Position numbers and translations under genes: made by a program. A stretch of DNA of 33,412 bases from Actinomadura bangladeshensis (GTDB lineage Bacteria; Actinomycetota; Actinomycetes; Streptosporangiales; Streptosporangiaceae). The notes beneath the pieces are model-generated. The model was not told the DNA's origin. It saw nothing but the letters and a program-made list of their open reading frames with translations, and ran no database searches. The stretch's first letter is position 1. Every line of letters begins with the position of its first letter. The stretch spans positions 1 to 33,412 of the forward strand of contig NZ_SMJW01000071.1 of the NCBI RefSeq assembly GCF_004348335.1. Reading direction: 5' to 3'. Of the stretch, positions 1-7,855 are shown piece after piece.

Positions 1-127
1 CCCCGGCACCCGCGCGACCTTCCCGGCCGCCCCCAAGACCTCCGGCTTCACCTCCTCGCCCGATACCGCTCTCCCGCCCGAGACCGCGGGCGCCGGACGG
101 TCCGCCGAGGCGGCGCGGGTCGGGCCG

Positions 128-1504
128 GTGCCGCAGATTGATCGATCGGCGCAGTGCGAGCAGCGTGCGCCGGGTGATGAGTCTGCGGTCACCGGTGCCG
201 CCGCGAAGCCGGAGGCGGACGAGCCCGAGGACGCGACGCGCGGCGCGATGTTCCGTTCGCTGCGGAACCGGAACTACCGGCTGTACGCCGCCGGCCAGGT
301 CGTCTCCAACACCGGTACCTGGATGCAGCGCGTCGCCCAGGACTGGCTCGTCCTCGAACTGGCCCGTGGGAGCGGTACCGCGCTCGGCATCACCACCGGG
401 CTCCAGTTCCTGCCGATGCTGCTGTTCGGGCTCTGGGGCGGCGTGATCGCCGACCGGTACCCGAAGCGGCGCGTCCTCATGATCACCCAGATCTCCATGG
501 GCGTGCTCGCGCTGATCCTCGGGCTGCTGGCGATCAGCGGCCAGGCGCAGGTCTGGCACGTGTACGTGCTGGCGTTCGGGCTCGGCGTCGCCACCGTCGT
601 CGACAACCCGACCCGGCAGACGTTCGTGGTCGAGATGGTCGGCAAGCGCGACCTGCCCAACGCGATCGCGCTGAACAGCGCCACCTTCAACGGCGCGCGG
701 CTGCTCGGCCCCGCCATCGCCGGGGTGCTCATCGCGCTGATCGGCACCGGGCCGGTGTTCCTGGTGAACGCGGCGTCGTTCGGTGCCGTCCTGTTCGGGC
801 TCTCCGCGATGCGCGCGGACGAGCTGCACGAGTCCCCGCCGATCAAGCGGGCCAAGGGGCAGTTGCGCGAGGGGCTCCGCTACGTGCGCGGGCGCCGCGA
901 CCTGATGCTCGTCCTGATCCTCATCGGGTTCCTCGCGATGTTCGGCATGAACTTCAACATGACGGTCGCGCTGGTCGCCAAGGAGGTCTTCCACACCGAC
1001 GCGTCCGCGTTCGGGCTCGCGTCCAGCATGCTGGCGCTCGGCGCGCTCAGCGGCGCGCTGCTGGCGGCCAGGCGGGTCGCCAGGCCGCGGCTGCGGCTGC
1101 TGGTCGCCATGGGCCTGGTGTTCGGGACGCTGGAGGCCGTCACCGGGCTGATGCCGACGTACTGGCTGTTCCTGGCGCTGCTCGTCCCGACCGGCATCGC
1201 GATGATGACGATCACGACGGCGGCGAACGCGACGATGCAGCTCGGCGTGTCCCCGGAGATGCGCGGCCGCGTGATGGCCCTCTACATGCTGGTGTTCCTC
1301 GGCACGAACCCGCTGGGCGCGCCCGCGATCGGATGGCTGGCCGAGCACTTCGGCGCCCGGATGAGCCTCGTCCTCGGCGGGCTGGTGTCGGTCCTCGCCG
1401 CGCTCGCCGTCGGCGCGCTGGCGGCGCGGGGGGAGGGCCTGGCCGGGCTGCGGCGGATGCGGTGGACTCGGCGGGTGCGGCGGTTGGGTCCGGCCGAAGG
1501 ATGA
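128..1504 (+). CDS. MFS transporter (DHA3/EntS-like exporter)
   Basis: This encodes a 458-aa polytopic membrane protein of the major facilitator superfamily, probably a proton-driven exporter of small molecules; the substrate cannot be read from sequence. The MFS core begins near residue 41 (MFRSLRNRNYRLYAAGQVVS), which is typical of the MFS_3/EntS-like group. The motif-A-like loop GGVIADRYPKRR follows the second helix, and a second half begins near residue 255. The first 40 residues are polar and acidic, as expected of a cytoplasmic tail. Start choice is uncertain: the same frame is open, with strong GC3 bias, from base 2 to the GTG at 128, so the true start may lie left of the window. ATG 248 would give just the core. 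No clear ribosome site precedes either candidate. The family call is firm; substrate and start are not. Confidence 0.85.
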   Translation: MPQIDRSAQCEQRAPGDESAVTGAAAKPEADEPEDATRGAMFRSLRNRNYRLYAAGQVVSNTGTWMQRVAQDWLVLELARGSGTALGITTGLQFLPMLLFGLWGGVIADRYPKRRVLMITQISMGVLALILGLLAISGQAQVWHVYVLAFGLGVATVVDNPTRQTFVVEMVGKRDLPNAIALNSATFNGARLLGPAIAGVLIALIGTGPVFLVNAASFGAVLFGLSAMRADELHESPPIKRAKGQLREGLRYVRGRRDLMLVLILIGFLAMFGMNFNMTVALVAKEVFHTDASAFGLASSMLALGALSGALLAARRVARPRLRLLVAMGLVFGTLEAVTGLMPTYWLFLALLVPTGIAMMTITTAANATMQLGVSPEMRGRVMALYMLVFLGTNPLGAPAIGWLAEHFGARMSLVLGGLVSVLAALAVGALAARGEGLAGLRRMRWTRRVRRLGPAEG

Positions 1505-1590
1505 GCGGCGCCGCAGGATGAGCGGCCGATCCGCGTGACAACCGGTGCCGTCTGCTGGAAAGCTGGCCGGGTGGCCCTCCGGACGCTCCC

Positions 1591-2214
1591 ATGAGGCTTT
1601 TCGTGGCGCTCGTGCCGCCACCGGACATCCTGGACGAGCTCGAGGAGGCCGTCCGCCCCCACCGGGACGCGCTGCCCGAGCTGCGCTGGGTGCGGCGCGA
1701 TCTGCTGCACGTCACGCTGACGTTCCTCGGCGAGGTCGACGACCGCACCCTCGACCGGCTGCTGCCCCGGCTGGAACGCGCCGCCGGACGGCACGAGCGG
1801 ATGACGCTGTCGCTGGCCGGCGCGGGCGCGTTCCCCGGCAGCGGCGCGCACGCCCGCGTCCTGTGGACGGGCCTGTACGGCGACCGGCGCGGGCTGGCGC
1901 GGCTCGCCGCGTCCACCACGGCGGCCGGCCGCCGTGTCGGGACGCTGCCGGACAAGCACCGCGGCTTCCGCCCCCACCTGACGCTGGCACGGTCCAGGCA
2001 GCCGGTGGACGTGCGGTCGCTCATCGAGCCGCTGTCGGCGTTCGCGGGCGCCCCGTGGACCGCCGACTCCGTCCAGCTGATGCGCAGCACCCTGCCCGGC
2101 AAGGACCAGGCGCAGGTGACCTACGAGTCGCTGAAGACCTGGTCGCTGCGTCACAGCTCCGGCGGCGGCGGGGCGGGGCGGTCGGCGTCGGGCGGCCCCC
2201 ACGGGACGCCGTAG
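1591..2214 (+). CDS. thpR: RNA 2',3'-cyclic phosphodiesterase (2H superfamily)
   Basis: This 207-aa protein has the full layout of the LigT/ThpR branch of the 2H phosphoesterases: N-terminal MRLFVALVPP, first HxT motif at residues 40-42 (HVTLTFLG) and second HxT motif at 129-131 (FRPHLTLAR). The two histidines form the active site that opens 2',3'-cyclic phosphates to 2'-phosphates in RNA, in the cytoplasm. The conserved fold ends near TWSL (about residue 186). The last 20 or so residues are glycine/serine-rich and are read from DNA that also encodes the C-terminus of the opposing gene, giving a 64-bp convergent overlap (2151-2214). The ribosome site before ATG 1591 is weak. It lies 86 bp after the MFS gene and could be co-transcribed with it. 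Confidence 0.9.
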   Translation: MRLFVALVPPPDILDELEEAVRPHRDALPELRWVRRDLLHVTLTFLGEVDDRTLDRLLPRLERAAGRHERMTLSLAGAGAFPGSGAHARVLWTGLYGDRRGLARLAASTTAAGRRVGTLPDKHRGFRPHLTLARSRQPVDVRSLIEPLSAFAGAPWTADSVQLMRSTLPGKDQAQVTYESLKTWSLRHSSGGGGAGRSASGGPHGTP

Positions 2215-4337
2215 CGCTCGCAGGCGCGGCGCAGCTCGTCCAGGTCGGGCGGGAACGTGATCTGCCGCAGCACCCGCCCGGACGGCGCCCACACCACCAG
2301 CCGCGGCATCCGCTCGGCCGACTCGTCGATGCCGACGCCGCCGATGCGGTCGCGGGCCAGGTCCCATTCGGCCTTGCCACGCCTGGTGACGACCGCGAGC
2401 CCGGCCGACGACACGCGGAGCTGGGACCGGTTCCGGTCGTAGAGCCAGTAGCCGAAGAGCCCGATCAGCAGCCCAGCGGGCACCGACCAGCTCGCCGTGG
2501 TGTTGAAGCCGCCGAGGTCGGGGCCGAGCCAGACGGCGCCCAGCAGGGCCACCGCCTCGCACAGCAGCACGCTCATCCCGTACGTCCCGATGCGGGAGCG
2601 GCGGGTGGCGTCCAGCAGCGCGCCCGGCGCCGTGGTGGGGCTCGGCGGGGTGAGGACGGGGAACGCGACATCCTGCGGCAGGGGCGCCGCGACGTCGTCC
2701 GCCACCGCTTCCGCGACTGTGCCGTCCTGACCCGCGCCGTCCTGGCCCGGACCGTCCTGCCCGGTGGTCTGCGCGGGCAGCGCGGCCGCGGCCCGCTCGA
2801 ACTCCGGCGCGGCCAGCGTGGACATGGCCGAATGGAACGCGGCGCTCATGTAGGCGTCGTACTCGGCGTCGTTGACCGGCAGGCCCGCCCGGCGGGCCGT
2901 GTCGCGCAGGTCGGTGCGGGAGATCCGCAGCGCCGACAGCGGCGCGGCGAAGAACTCGTCGCCGTCGGAGTCGTACAGCCGGACCCAGGCGTGCCCGCCG
3001 ATGGTGAGCAGCTCGATGCCGCCGATGCGGTCCTCGGGCATCTTCAGGACGACGTCGCCGGCGGCGTCCGCCCAGCCGAGCCCGCCGTCGGTCACCACCA
3101 GCCGCCCGCCGGGCACCTGCGCGAAGATCTCCGGCAGCCCTTCGAGGCCGTAGTCGGGGCGGCGCGGCGCCCGCGCCCCCGGCGTGATCACCCGGTAGCC
3201 GTGGTCGTCGAGGGCGTGCGCGAGCTGGAAGCCGTCCAGGCCGTGCGCGGGCAGCCGGGCGACCAGCTCCAGCCGGTGCCCGAACGCCAGCGCGGCGAGG
3301 TCGGCGCGGCGCGGCTCCCCGCTGACCGGGTCCAGCCGCAGGCCGGGGCCGACGACGACCGCCGCGACATCGCCGGCGCGCAGGTCCTGGACCTCGCGGC
3401 GGCGGCCGGGACGGGCCCGCACCAGCAGCCGCTCCGCGGTGATCGTCCAGCGGATCTGGGCGGCGCGCAGCAGCCGGCGGCGCGCCGCCAGGACCCCGGC
3501 GATCGCGGCGAGCACCCAGCAGCCCGCGGCCAGCCGGGCGCCGAACTCGCTCGTCCCGTCCAGCGCGATCCGGACGATCATCACGGCGCCGAGCAGCGCG
3601 GTCAGCACGCCGAGCAGCATGATGCGGCGCCGGCTCGGCAGCGGCTCGGGAGTGTCCAGCCGCTGCTCGCGGGCCCGGCCCCGGCCCCGGGCCGGCCCGT
3701 CCCCGGTGGACGGCTCGGCGGGCGGCTCGTGCGCCGCCGCCAGCAGCGCGGCCTCCTGGTCCAGCAGGCGCTTCTCCACCGCGTGGTCGCGCGGCAGCGG
3801 CCCGCCGCCCGGGACGTCGTCCTCCAGCCCGGAGACGCGCAGCGCCTCGTCGAGCGCCGGGTCGAGCAGGTCGGTCGCCTCGCCGTCCAGGACGTGCATG
3901 GGGATCCCGAGCCGCCGGGCCGTCACGAACACCGCCAGCGGCTCCAGGCCCATCGCGGTCATGCCGCCGACCGCCGTCCGCCCGAACCGGTGGAAGACGG
4001 TCAGCACGCCGTCCCCGGTGGTGATGGCCAGGCCGTCGATCCGGGACCGCTCGTAGGACACCATCACCAGCCCGCCGCGGCCGATCTTCTCCAGGCCCGC
4101 CGCCGACAGCCGCCAGTACGGCCGGGGCCGCCGGCGGCGTGCGTCGGGGACCGCGCCCAGCAGCCACGGGACCGCGGCGACGGCGCCGATCAGCGCGCCC
4201 CACAGCCACACCGGGCGGATCGGCAGCAGCGCGAGCGCCACCGCGGCGACGGTGAAGGGGCCCGCGGCGACCGGGCGCCACCGGCCGCCGGAACCCGCGA
4301 GACCCACCAGCTCATGCTCCACAGTCCGCATCCTCAC
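2151..4337 (-). CDS. Multi-module membrane protein with repeated PH-like domains
   Basis: This encodes 728 residues with a repeated architecture. Helical hairpins lie at about residues 26-60, 239-284 and 585-633. Each is followed by a beta-rich segment of the kind seen in bacterial PH-like domains (about 73-155, 295-385 and 637-710); another such segment without its own hairpin lies at 411-480. Shared signatures include YWRLSAAGLEKI, IRWTITAERLLVRA, GRLVVTDGGLGW and SQLRVSSAGLAVV, and the acidic-R-I-GG turn recurs as EDRIGGIEL (435-443) and RDRIGGVGI (662-670). A low-complexity tract of three QDG units spans 527-539. The upstream start is the GTG at 4337, but ATG 4331 and GTG 4322 are in frame, and GTG 4322 has a GAGGA about 8 nt upstream. 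Function is unknown; it could be a membrane-surface sensor or scaffold. It overlaps thpR at its 3' end. Confidence 0.75.
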   Translation of the reverse strand: MRMRTVEHELVGLAGSGGRWRPVAAGPFTVAAVALALLPIRPVWLWGALIGAVAAVPWLLGAVPDARRRRPRPYWRLSAAGLEKIGRGGLVMVSYERSRIDGLAITTGDGVLTVFHRFGRTAVGGMTAMGLEPLAVFVTARRLGIPMHVLDGEATDLLDPALDEALRVSGLEDDVPGGGPLPRDHAVEKRLLDQEAALLAAAHEPPAEPSTGDGPARGRGRAREQRLDTPEPLPSRRRIMLLGVLTALLGAVMIVRIALDGTSEFGARLAAGCWVLAAIAGVLAARRRLLRAAQIRWTITAERLLVRARPGRRREVQDLRAGDVAAVVVGPGLRLDPVSGEPRRADLAALAFGHRLELVARLPAHGLDGFQLAHALDDHGYRVITPGARAPRRPDYGLEGLPEIFAQVPGGRLVVTDGGLGWADAAGDVVLKMPEDRIGGIELLTIGGHAWVRLYDSDGDEFFAAPLSALRISRTDLRDTARRAGLPVNDAEYDAYMSAAFHSAMSTLAAPEFERAAAALPAQTTGQDGPGQDGAGQDGTVAEAVADDVAAPLPQDVAFPVLTPPSPTTAPGALLDATRRSRIGTYGMSVLLCEAVALLGAVWLGPDLGGFNTTASWSVPAGLLIGLFGYWLYDRNRSQLRVSSAGLAVVTRRGKAEWDLARDRIGGVGIDESAERMPRLVVWAPSGRVLRQITFPPDLDELRRACERYGVPWGPPDADRPAPPPPEL

Positions 4338-4450
4338 ACGGGTCCGCGCGGGACCGTCGCCTCCTTCCGCGATCCGGTCGTCCTCCGAAAGCCTTTTCCA
4401 TCGTGCCGGTCAGGTCGTACGGTTCCCGGCGGCCACTCGGTTCCCGGCCG

Positions 4451-5497
4451 TCACCGGCGTTTCCTCAGCAGGCCGTAGCCGACCGCCCCCGCGATCGCGA
4501 GCGCGAGGAACAGGCCGGCCCGTGAGCCGCCCGCGTCGCGGCGGCCGTTCTCGGCGCCGCTCGCGGCCCCGCCGTGCTCGGGCGAGGCGGACGCCGACGG
4601 TGACGGCAGCGCCTCGTCCGGCAGCGGCACCTGGTAGACGGGCTGGTTCGTGCCCTCCGACCCGACGAGCAGCGACCTGCCGTCCGCCGTGTAGGTCACC
4701 GACTCGCCCTGCTTCTGCATGGGCAGGTCGATCGACGTGAGCGCCTCGCCGGGCCTGCCGCCGGGCCCGACCGCGTACAGCCGGGCGCCGAAGTACGTCC
4801 GGACCACGCAGGTGCGGCCGTCGGGGGAGAACGCGCCGTCGGTGGCGATGGCCGGTGCGTCGCCGACCTTCCGCATCACGTTGAACCCGCTCGTGCGCAG
4901 CTTCGCGGGCGCCTCGTAGATCTTCCCGCCGAACAGCTTTGAGGCGATGTAGAGCCGGTTCGTCCGCGGGTTGATCATCATGGTCTCGGCGTTGCGCGGC
5001 CCGTCCTCGTACTTCATCTTGAACGCCGTCGCGCGCAGCGTCCGGCTTCGCAGCTGTGACGGCTCCGGGATCCGGTACACCGTCACGTACGGCCAGGCGC
5101 CGCCGAGGTTGTCGCCGATGTCCGCCACGAAGATCGCCGGACGGCCGCGGCCGTCCTCGCCGACCGCGATGGCCTCCCAGTCGCGGGCGCTCGCGCCGCC
5201 CACCGTCAGCACGGCCCGCACCCGCCCGTCCGGGCCGAGCGCGAAGATCTGCGGGACGCCGCCGGAGTCGTTGTGCGTGTAGACGATCCCGGGATGCCGG
5301 GCGCTCGCCGCGAGGCCGCTGGACTCGGTGATCCGCTGGTCCCTGATCGTGAACGCCGTCCGGTCGCCGCGCGCGGCGGTGGGCCCGGCGGCGCCGGCGG
5401 CCGGCTCGGCGGAGGCGCCGGGGGAGAAGGCGGCGACGGAGGCGCCGGCGAGGACGACCGCGGCCCCGGCGCGGACGGCGACGCGGCTTGCTGACAT
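4451..5497 (-). CDS. Secreted, C-terminally anchored propeller-like protein
   Basis: The protein has 348 residues when started at ATG 5497, which has GGGGA about 8-12 nt upstream; an in-frame start 12 codons further upstream would spoil the signal peptide. Residues 1-30 are a Sec signal peptide (Arg, a long Ala/Val core, then ASA before EP). The mature part has repeated blade-like segments (SSGLAASARHPGIVYTHNDS, GRPAIFVADIGDNLG, NRLYIASKLFGGKIYE, ATDGAFSPDGRTCVVRTY, QGESVTYTADGRSLLVGSEG) as in WD40/NHL-like or phytase-like propellers. The tail is a Pro/Ser/Gly-rich stalk, a single helix (GLFLALAIAGAVGYGLL) and a short RKRR end, so the propeller sits outside and is tethered to the membrane. 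No catalytic residues can be assigned. It was probably described as a hypothetical propeller protein in relatives. Confidence 0.8.
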   Translation of the reverse strand: MSASRVAVRAGAAVVLAGASVAAFSPGASAEPAAGAAGPTAARGDRTAFTIRDQRITESSGLAASARHPGIVYTHNDSGGVPQIFALGPDGRVRAVLTVGGASARDWEAIAVGEDGRGRPAIFVADIGDNLGGAWPYVTVYRIPEPSQLRSRTLRATAFKMKYEDGPRNAETMMINPRTNRLYIASKLFGGKIYEAPAKLRTSGFNVMRKVGDAPAIATDGAFSPDGRTCVVRTYFGARLYAVGPGGRPGEALTSIDLPMQKQGESVTYTADGRSLLVGSEGTNQPVYQVPLPDEALPSPSASASPEHGGAASGAENGRRDAGGSRAGLFLALAIAGAVGYGLLRKRR

Positions 5498-5531
5498 GGT
5501 CTGATCATCCCCGTTCCGCGCCCCGTCGATC

Positions 5532-5554
5532 ATATGACCCGCACGTATATGACC
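5532..5554. promoter_or_regulatory. Direct repeat ATATGACC, candidate regulator site
   Basis: ATATGACC occurs at 5532-5539 and again at 5547-5554, with a centre-to-centre period of 15 bp. Each copy is followed by a GCAC-like extension. The pair is AT-rich against its surroundings and lies 35-57 bp upstream of the start of the minus-strand secreted propeller gene. The repeat is seen directly; a role as operator or activator site is inference. Confidence 0.35.
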
Positions 5555-5561
5555 GCACAGG

Positions 5562-5645
5562 TCAGCTCAGCAGCGCACCGACGACCACGGCGAGGACGAG
5601 CGCGGTCAGCACGGTGGGAAGCAGCCATTGGGGCGCGCGGTTCAC
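5562..5645 (-). CDS. 27-aa single-helix membrane peptide
   Basis: A very short frame encodes VNRAPQWLLPTVLTALVLAV followed by VVGALLS: a polar N-terminus and one hydrophobic helix of about 20 residues. The start is GTG 5645. There is no ribosome site; instead TAAGCT (5653-5658), which fits the actinobacterial -10 pattern TAnnnT, ends 7 nt before the GTG, which suggests a leaderless mRNA. The codons are GC3-rich and the frame closes with TGA. It is divergent from the amidotransferase gene that starts at 5713. Such tiny proteins are easily false positives; the clean transmembrane segment and the -10 placement argue for it. Function is unknown. Confidence 0.5.
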   Translation of the reverse strand: MNRAPQWLLPTVLTALVLAVVVGALLS

Positions 5646-5652
5646 GGGTCTG

Positions 5653-5658
5653 AGCTTA
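5653..5658 (-). promoter_or_regulatory. -10 element TAAGCT for a leaderless start
   Basis: Read on the minus strand, TAAGCT matches TAnnnT and ends 7 nt before GTG 5645. The spacing equals that seen before serC and before the gene at 21127. No convincing -35 was found. Confidence 0.4.
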
Positions 5659-5712
5659 TTCGGCCGGATGCACGACTCGAACCGTCCGCCCATGATCTGC
5701 ATCTCATCAGAC

Positions 5713-6627
5713 ATGTGCGGATTGTTCGGGATGGTGCGCTCGCCGTTCGCCGACGACCCGGGACGGGCGTCGGACGTGTTCGTCACGCTGGGCATGCTCG
5801 CGGAGGAGCGCGGGACCGACTCGGCGGGCCTCGCGCTGCTCGGCGCGTGGCCCGGCCTCGGCGGCTGGCCGAGCCTTGGAGGCCCGGCGGGCGGCTGCCG
5901 GGTGCTGAAGGGGCGCGGGCCCTTCGCGGGGATCTGGCGCCCCGCCTACGTCCCGGAGCTGGACCGCTCGCCGGTCGCGCTCGGCCACACCCGCTGGGCG
6001 ACGCAGGGCTCGCCGCTGGAGCCGCGCAACGCCAGCCCGATGGCCGTCCGGGACCTCGTCGCCACCCACAACGGGGACATCGACGCCGCCGAGCTGCGGT
6101 CGCGCTTCGCGCTGCCGCCCGCCGCCGGCACCACCGACAGCGAGCCGATCTTCCAGCTCCTCGCCGGCTGCCGGGGGCCGGCCGACGTGGCCGCCGTCCT
6201 CGAAGCCGTGGTCGGGCGGGTCGCGCTCGCCTGGGTCCACCGCGACCGCCCCACCGAGGTGCACCTGGCGCGGGGCGCGCTCAGCCCGCTGACCGTGGCC
6301 GTGGACACCGACCAGAACATCTACTGGGCGTCCAACCCGCGCTGGTTCCGGGACGCCGAGCGGCACACGAGCGCCCGGTTCAGCACCGTCGTCATGCTCC
6401 GCGAGGGCACGTACGTGAAGGTCGGCATGGAGCGCCGCCCCGGCCGCCGCGACCGGCCCGAGGTGCTCGCGACCGCGAACTTCCTGCCCACCGCCCGCGA
6501 CACCGACATGGACCCGCGCGTCTGGACCGGCTTCACCGCCGCCGACCAGGACCGCGACCGCGCCGGCCTCCTGCACCGCGCCGTCCGGCGCGCGGGCGGC
6601 ACCGGCCCGCCCCTCGCCGTCGCCTAG
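5713..6627 (+). CDS. Stand-alone class II glutamine amidotransferase
   Basis: The start is fixed by biochemistry: ATG 5713 is followed at once by Cys (MCGLFGMVRS), the N-terminal nucleophile of class II (Ntn) glutamine amidotransferases after Met removal. The 304-aa product also has the glutamine-pocket signatures GHTRWATQG and THNGDID. These hydrolyse glutamine and pass ammonia to an acceptor. No synthase domain (such as the SIS domains of GlmS or the PRTase domain of PurF) follows, so the protein is a bare amidotransferase domain with a C-terminal extension; the acceptor enzyme is unknown. The reading frame is open upstream to 5488, but a longer start would bury the catalytic Cys. No strong ribosome site precedes the ATG. 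A GC-rich hairpin separates it from convergent serC. Confidence 0.85.
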   Translation: MCGLFGMVRSPFADDPGRASDVFVTLGMLAEERGTDSAGLALLGAWPGLGGWPSLGGPAGGCRVLKGRGPFAGIWRPAYVPELDRSPVALGHTRWATQGSPLEPRNASPMAVRDLVATHNGDIDAAELRSRFALPPAAGTTDSEPIFQLLAGCRGPADVAAVLEAVVGRVALAWVHRDRPTEVHLARGALSPLTVAVDTDQNIYWASNPRWFRDAERHTSARFSTVVMLREGTYVKVGMERRPGRRDRPEVLATANFLPTARDTDMDPRVWTGFTAADQDRDRAGLLHRAVRRAGGTGPPLAVA

Positions 6628-6630
6628 GAC

Positions 6631-6667
6631 GGGCCCCCGGGAGTGCGGCGCGGCACCCCCGGGGGTT
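6631..6667. terminator. GC-rich hairpin between convergent genes
   Basis: CCCCCGGG (6634-6641) pairs with CCCGGGGG (6658-6665), with further G-T pairs outside and GTGC/GCAC inside. It lies in the 47-bp gap between the amidotransferase gene and serC, which converge, so it could stop transcription from both sides. There is no long T tract. Confidence 0.55.
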
Positions 6668-6674
6668 CACACCG

Positions 6675-7811
6675 TCAGAGGCGTTCGACGACGTGGTCGA
6701 TGCAGTTGGTGAGGGCCTCGACGTCGTCGGGGTCGATGGCCGGGAACATGCCGATGCGCAGCTGGTTGCGGCCCAGCTTGCGGTACGGCTCGGTGTCGAC
6801 GATGCCGTTGGCGCGCAGCGTCTTCGCGACGGCCGCGGCGTCCACGTCGTCGTTGAAGTCGATCGTGCCGACGACCTGCGAGCGCTGCGCCGGGTCGACC
6901 ACGAACGGCGTCGTGTAGGACGTCTTCTCCGCCCAGGTGTAGAGCCGCCGCGACGAGTCGGCCGTGCGGGACGTCGTCCACTCCAGGCCGCCCTGGCCGT
7001 TCATCCACTCGATCTGCTCGGCGAGGAGGATCAGCGTGGCCACGGCCGGGGTGTTGTAGGTCTGGTCCTTGGCGGAGTTGTCCACGACGGTCTTCAGGTT
7101 GAAGAACTCGGGGACGTACCGGTCGGACATGGCGATCTCGTCGATCCGCTCCAGCGCCGCCGGGGACGCGAGCGCCACCCAGAGGCCGCCGTCCGCGGCG
7201 AAGCACTTCTGCGGCGCGAAGTAGTAGACGTCGGTCTCGGTGACGTCCACGGGCAGGCCGCCCGCGCCGGACGTGGCGTCCACCAGGACGAGGCCCTCAC
7301 GCGCGGTCGTGCCCGCCGGGCGCCTGATCGGCATCGCGACGCCGGTCGAGGTCTCGTTGTGGGTGAGCGCGTAGACGTCGACGTCCTCCTCGGCGGACGC
7401 CTCGGGGTGCGTCCCGGCCGGGCCGGTGATGACGGTCGGGTCCCCCAGCCAGGGAGCGCTCGTGGTGACCTTGGCGAACTTGCTGGAGAACTCACCGAAC
7501 GTCAGGTGCTGCGAGCGCTGCCGGACGAGCCCGAACGCGGCCGCGTCCCAGAACGCCGTGGTGCCGCCGTTGCTCAGCAGGACCTGGTAGCCGTCGGGCA
7601 GGGAGAACAGCTGGGACAGCCCCTCCCGGACGCGCCCGACCAGGGACTTCACCGGCTTCTGGCGGTGCGAGGTCCCCATGTAGGCGGAACCCGACTCGGC
7701 CAGGGCGGCGAGCTGCTCGGGGCGGACCTTGGACGGACCGCACCCGAAACGGCCGTCCGCGGGCTTGAGATCGGCTGGAATGTCAATGGTTGGATTCGCG
7801 CTGTCGGTCAC
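6675..7811 (-). CDS. serC: Phosphoserine aminotransferase
   Basis: SerC converts 3-phosphohydroxypyruvate and glutamate to phosphoserine and 2-oxoglutarate (serine synthesis, cytoplasm, PLP-dependent). The 378-aa protein starts VTDSANPTIDIPADLKPADG and carries RFGCGPSKVR, HNETSTGV, DATSGAGG and the PLP lysine at K202 (FAPQKCF). This matches the mycobacterial-type SerC, which is longer than the enterobacterial form. GTG 7811 is chosen because the conserved protein begins there; the frame is open to 7883, but the extra residues are unlike the family. TAGCCT (7819-7824) lies 7 nt upstream with no ribosome site, so the transcript is probably leaderless. The gene converges on the amidotransferase gene. 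Confidence 0.93.
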   Translation of the reverse strand: MTDSANPTIDIPADLKPADGRFGCGPSKVRPEQLAALAESGSAYMGTSHRQKPVKSLVGRVREGLSQLFSLPDGYQVLLSNGGTTAFWDAAAFGLVRQRSQHLTFGEFSSKFAKVTTSAPWLGDPTVITGPAGTHPEASAEEDVDVYALTHNETSTGVAMPIRRPAGTTAREGLVLVDATSGAGGLPVDVTETDVYYFAPQKCFAADGGLWVALASPAALERIDEIAMSDRYVPEFFNLKTVVDNSAKDQTYNTPAVATLILLAEQIEWMNGQGGLEWTTSRTADSSRRLYTWAEKTSYTTPFVVDPAQRSQVVGTIDFNDDVDAAAVAKTLRANGIVDTEPYRKLGRNQLRIGMFPAIDPDDVEALTNCIDHVVERL

Positions 7812-7818
7812 TTGTAGA

Positions 7819-7824
7819 AGGCTA
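7819..7824 (-). promoter_or_regulatory. -10 element TAGCCT for leaderless serC
   Basis: On the minus strand TAGCCT fits TAnnnT and ends 7 nt before the serC GTG at 7811, so transcription would begin at or next to the start codon. No -35 consensus is visible at 16-19 nt upstream. Confidence 0.45.
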
Positions 7825-7855
7825 TCTGACCTGCTACGAAGATCGCGGTCCGCGT

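Noticed and set aside
1282..4281. Very long minus-strand frame of about 1000 codons
   Set aside because: Arg/Gly/Pro/Ala-rich product with no recognisable domain; it is a shadow of the high-GC genes thpR and the PH-like membrane protein.
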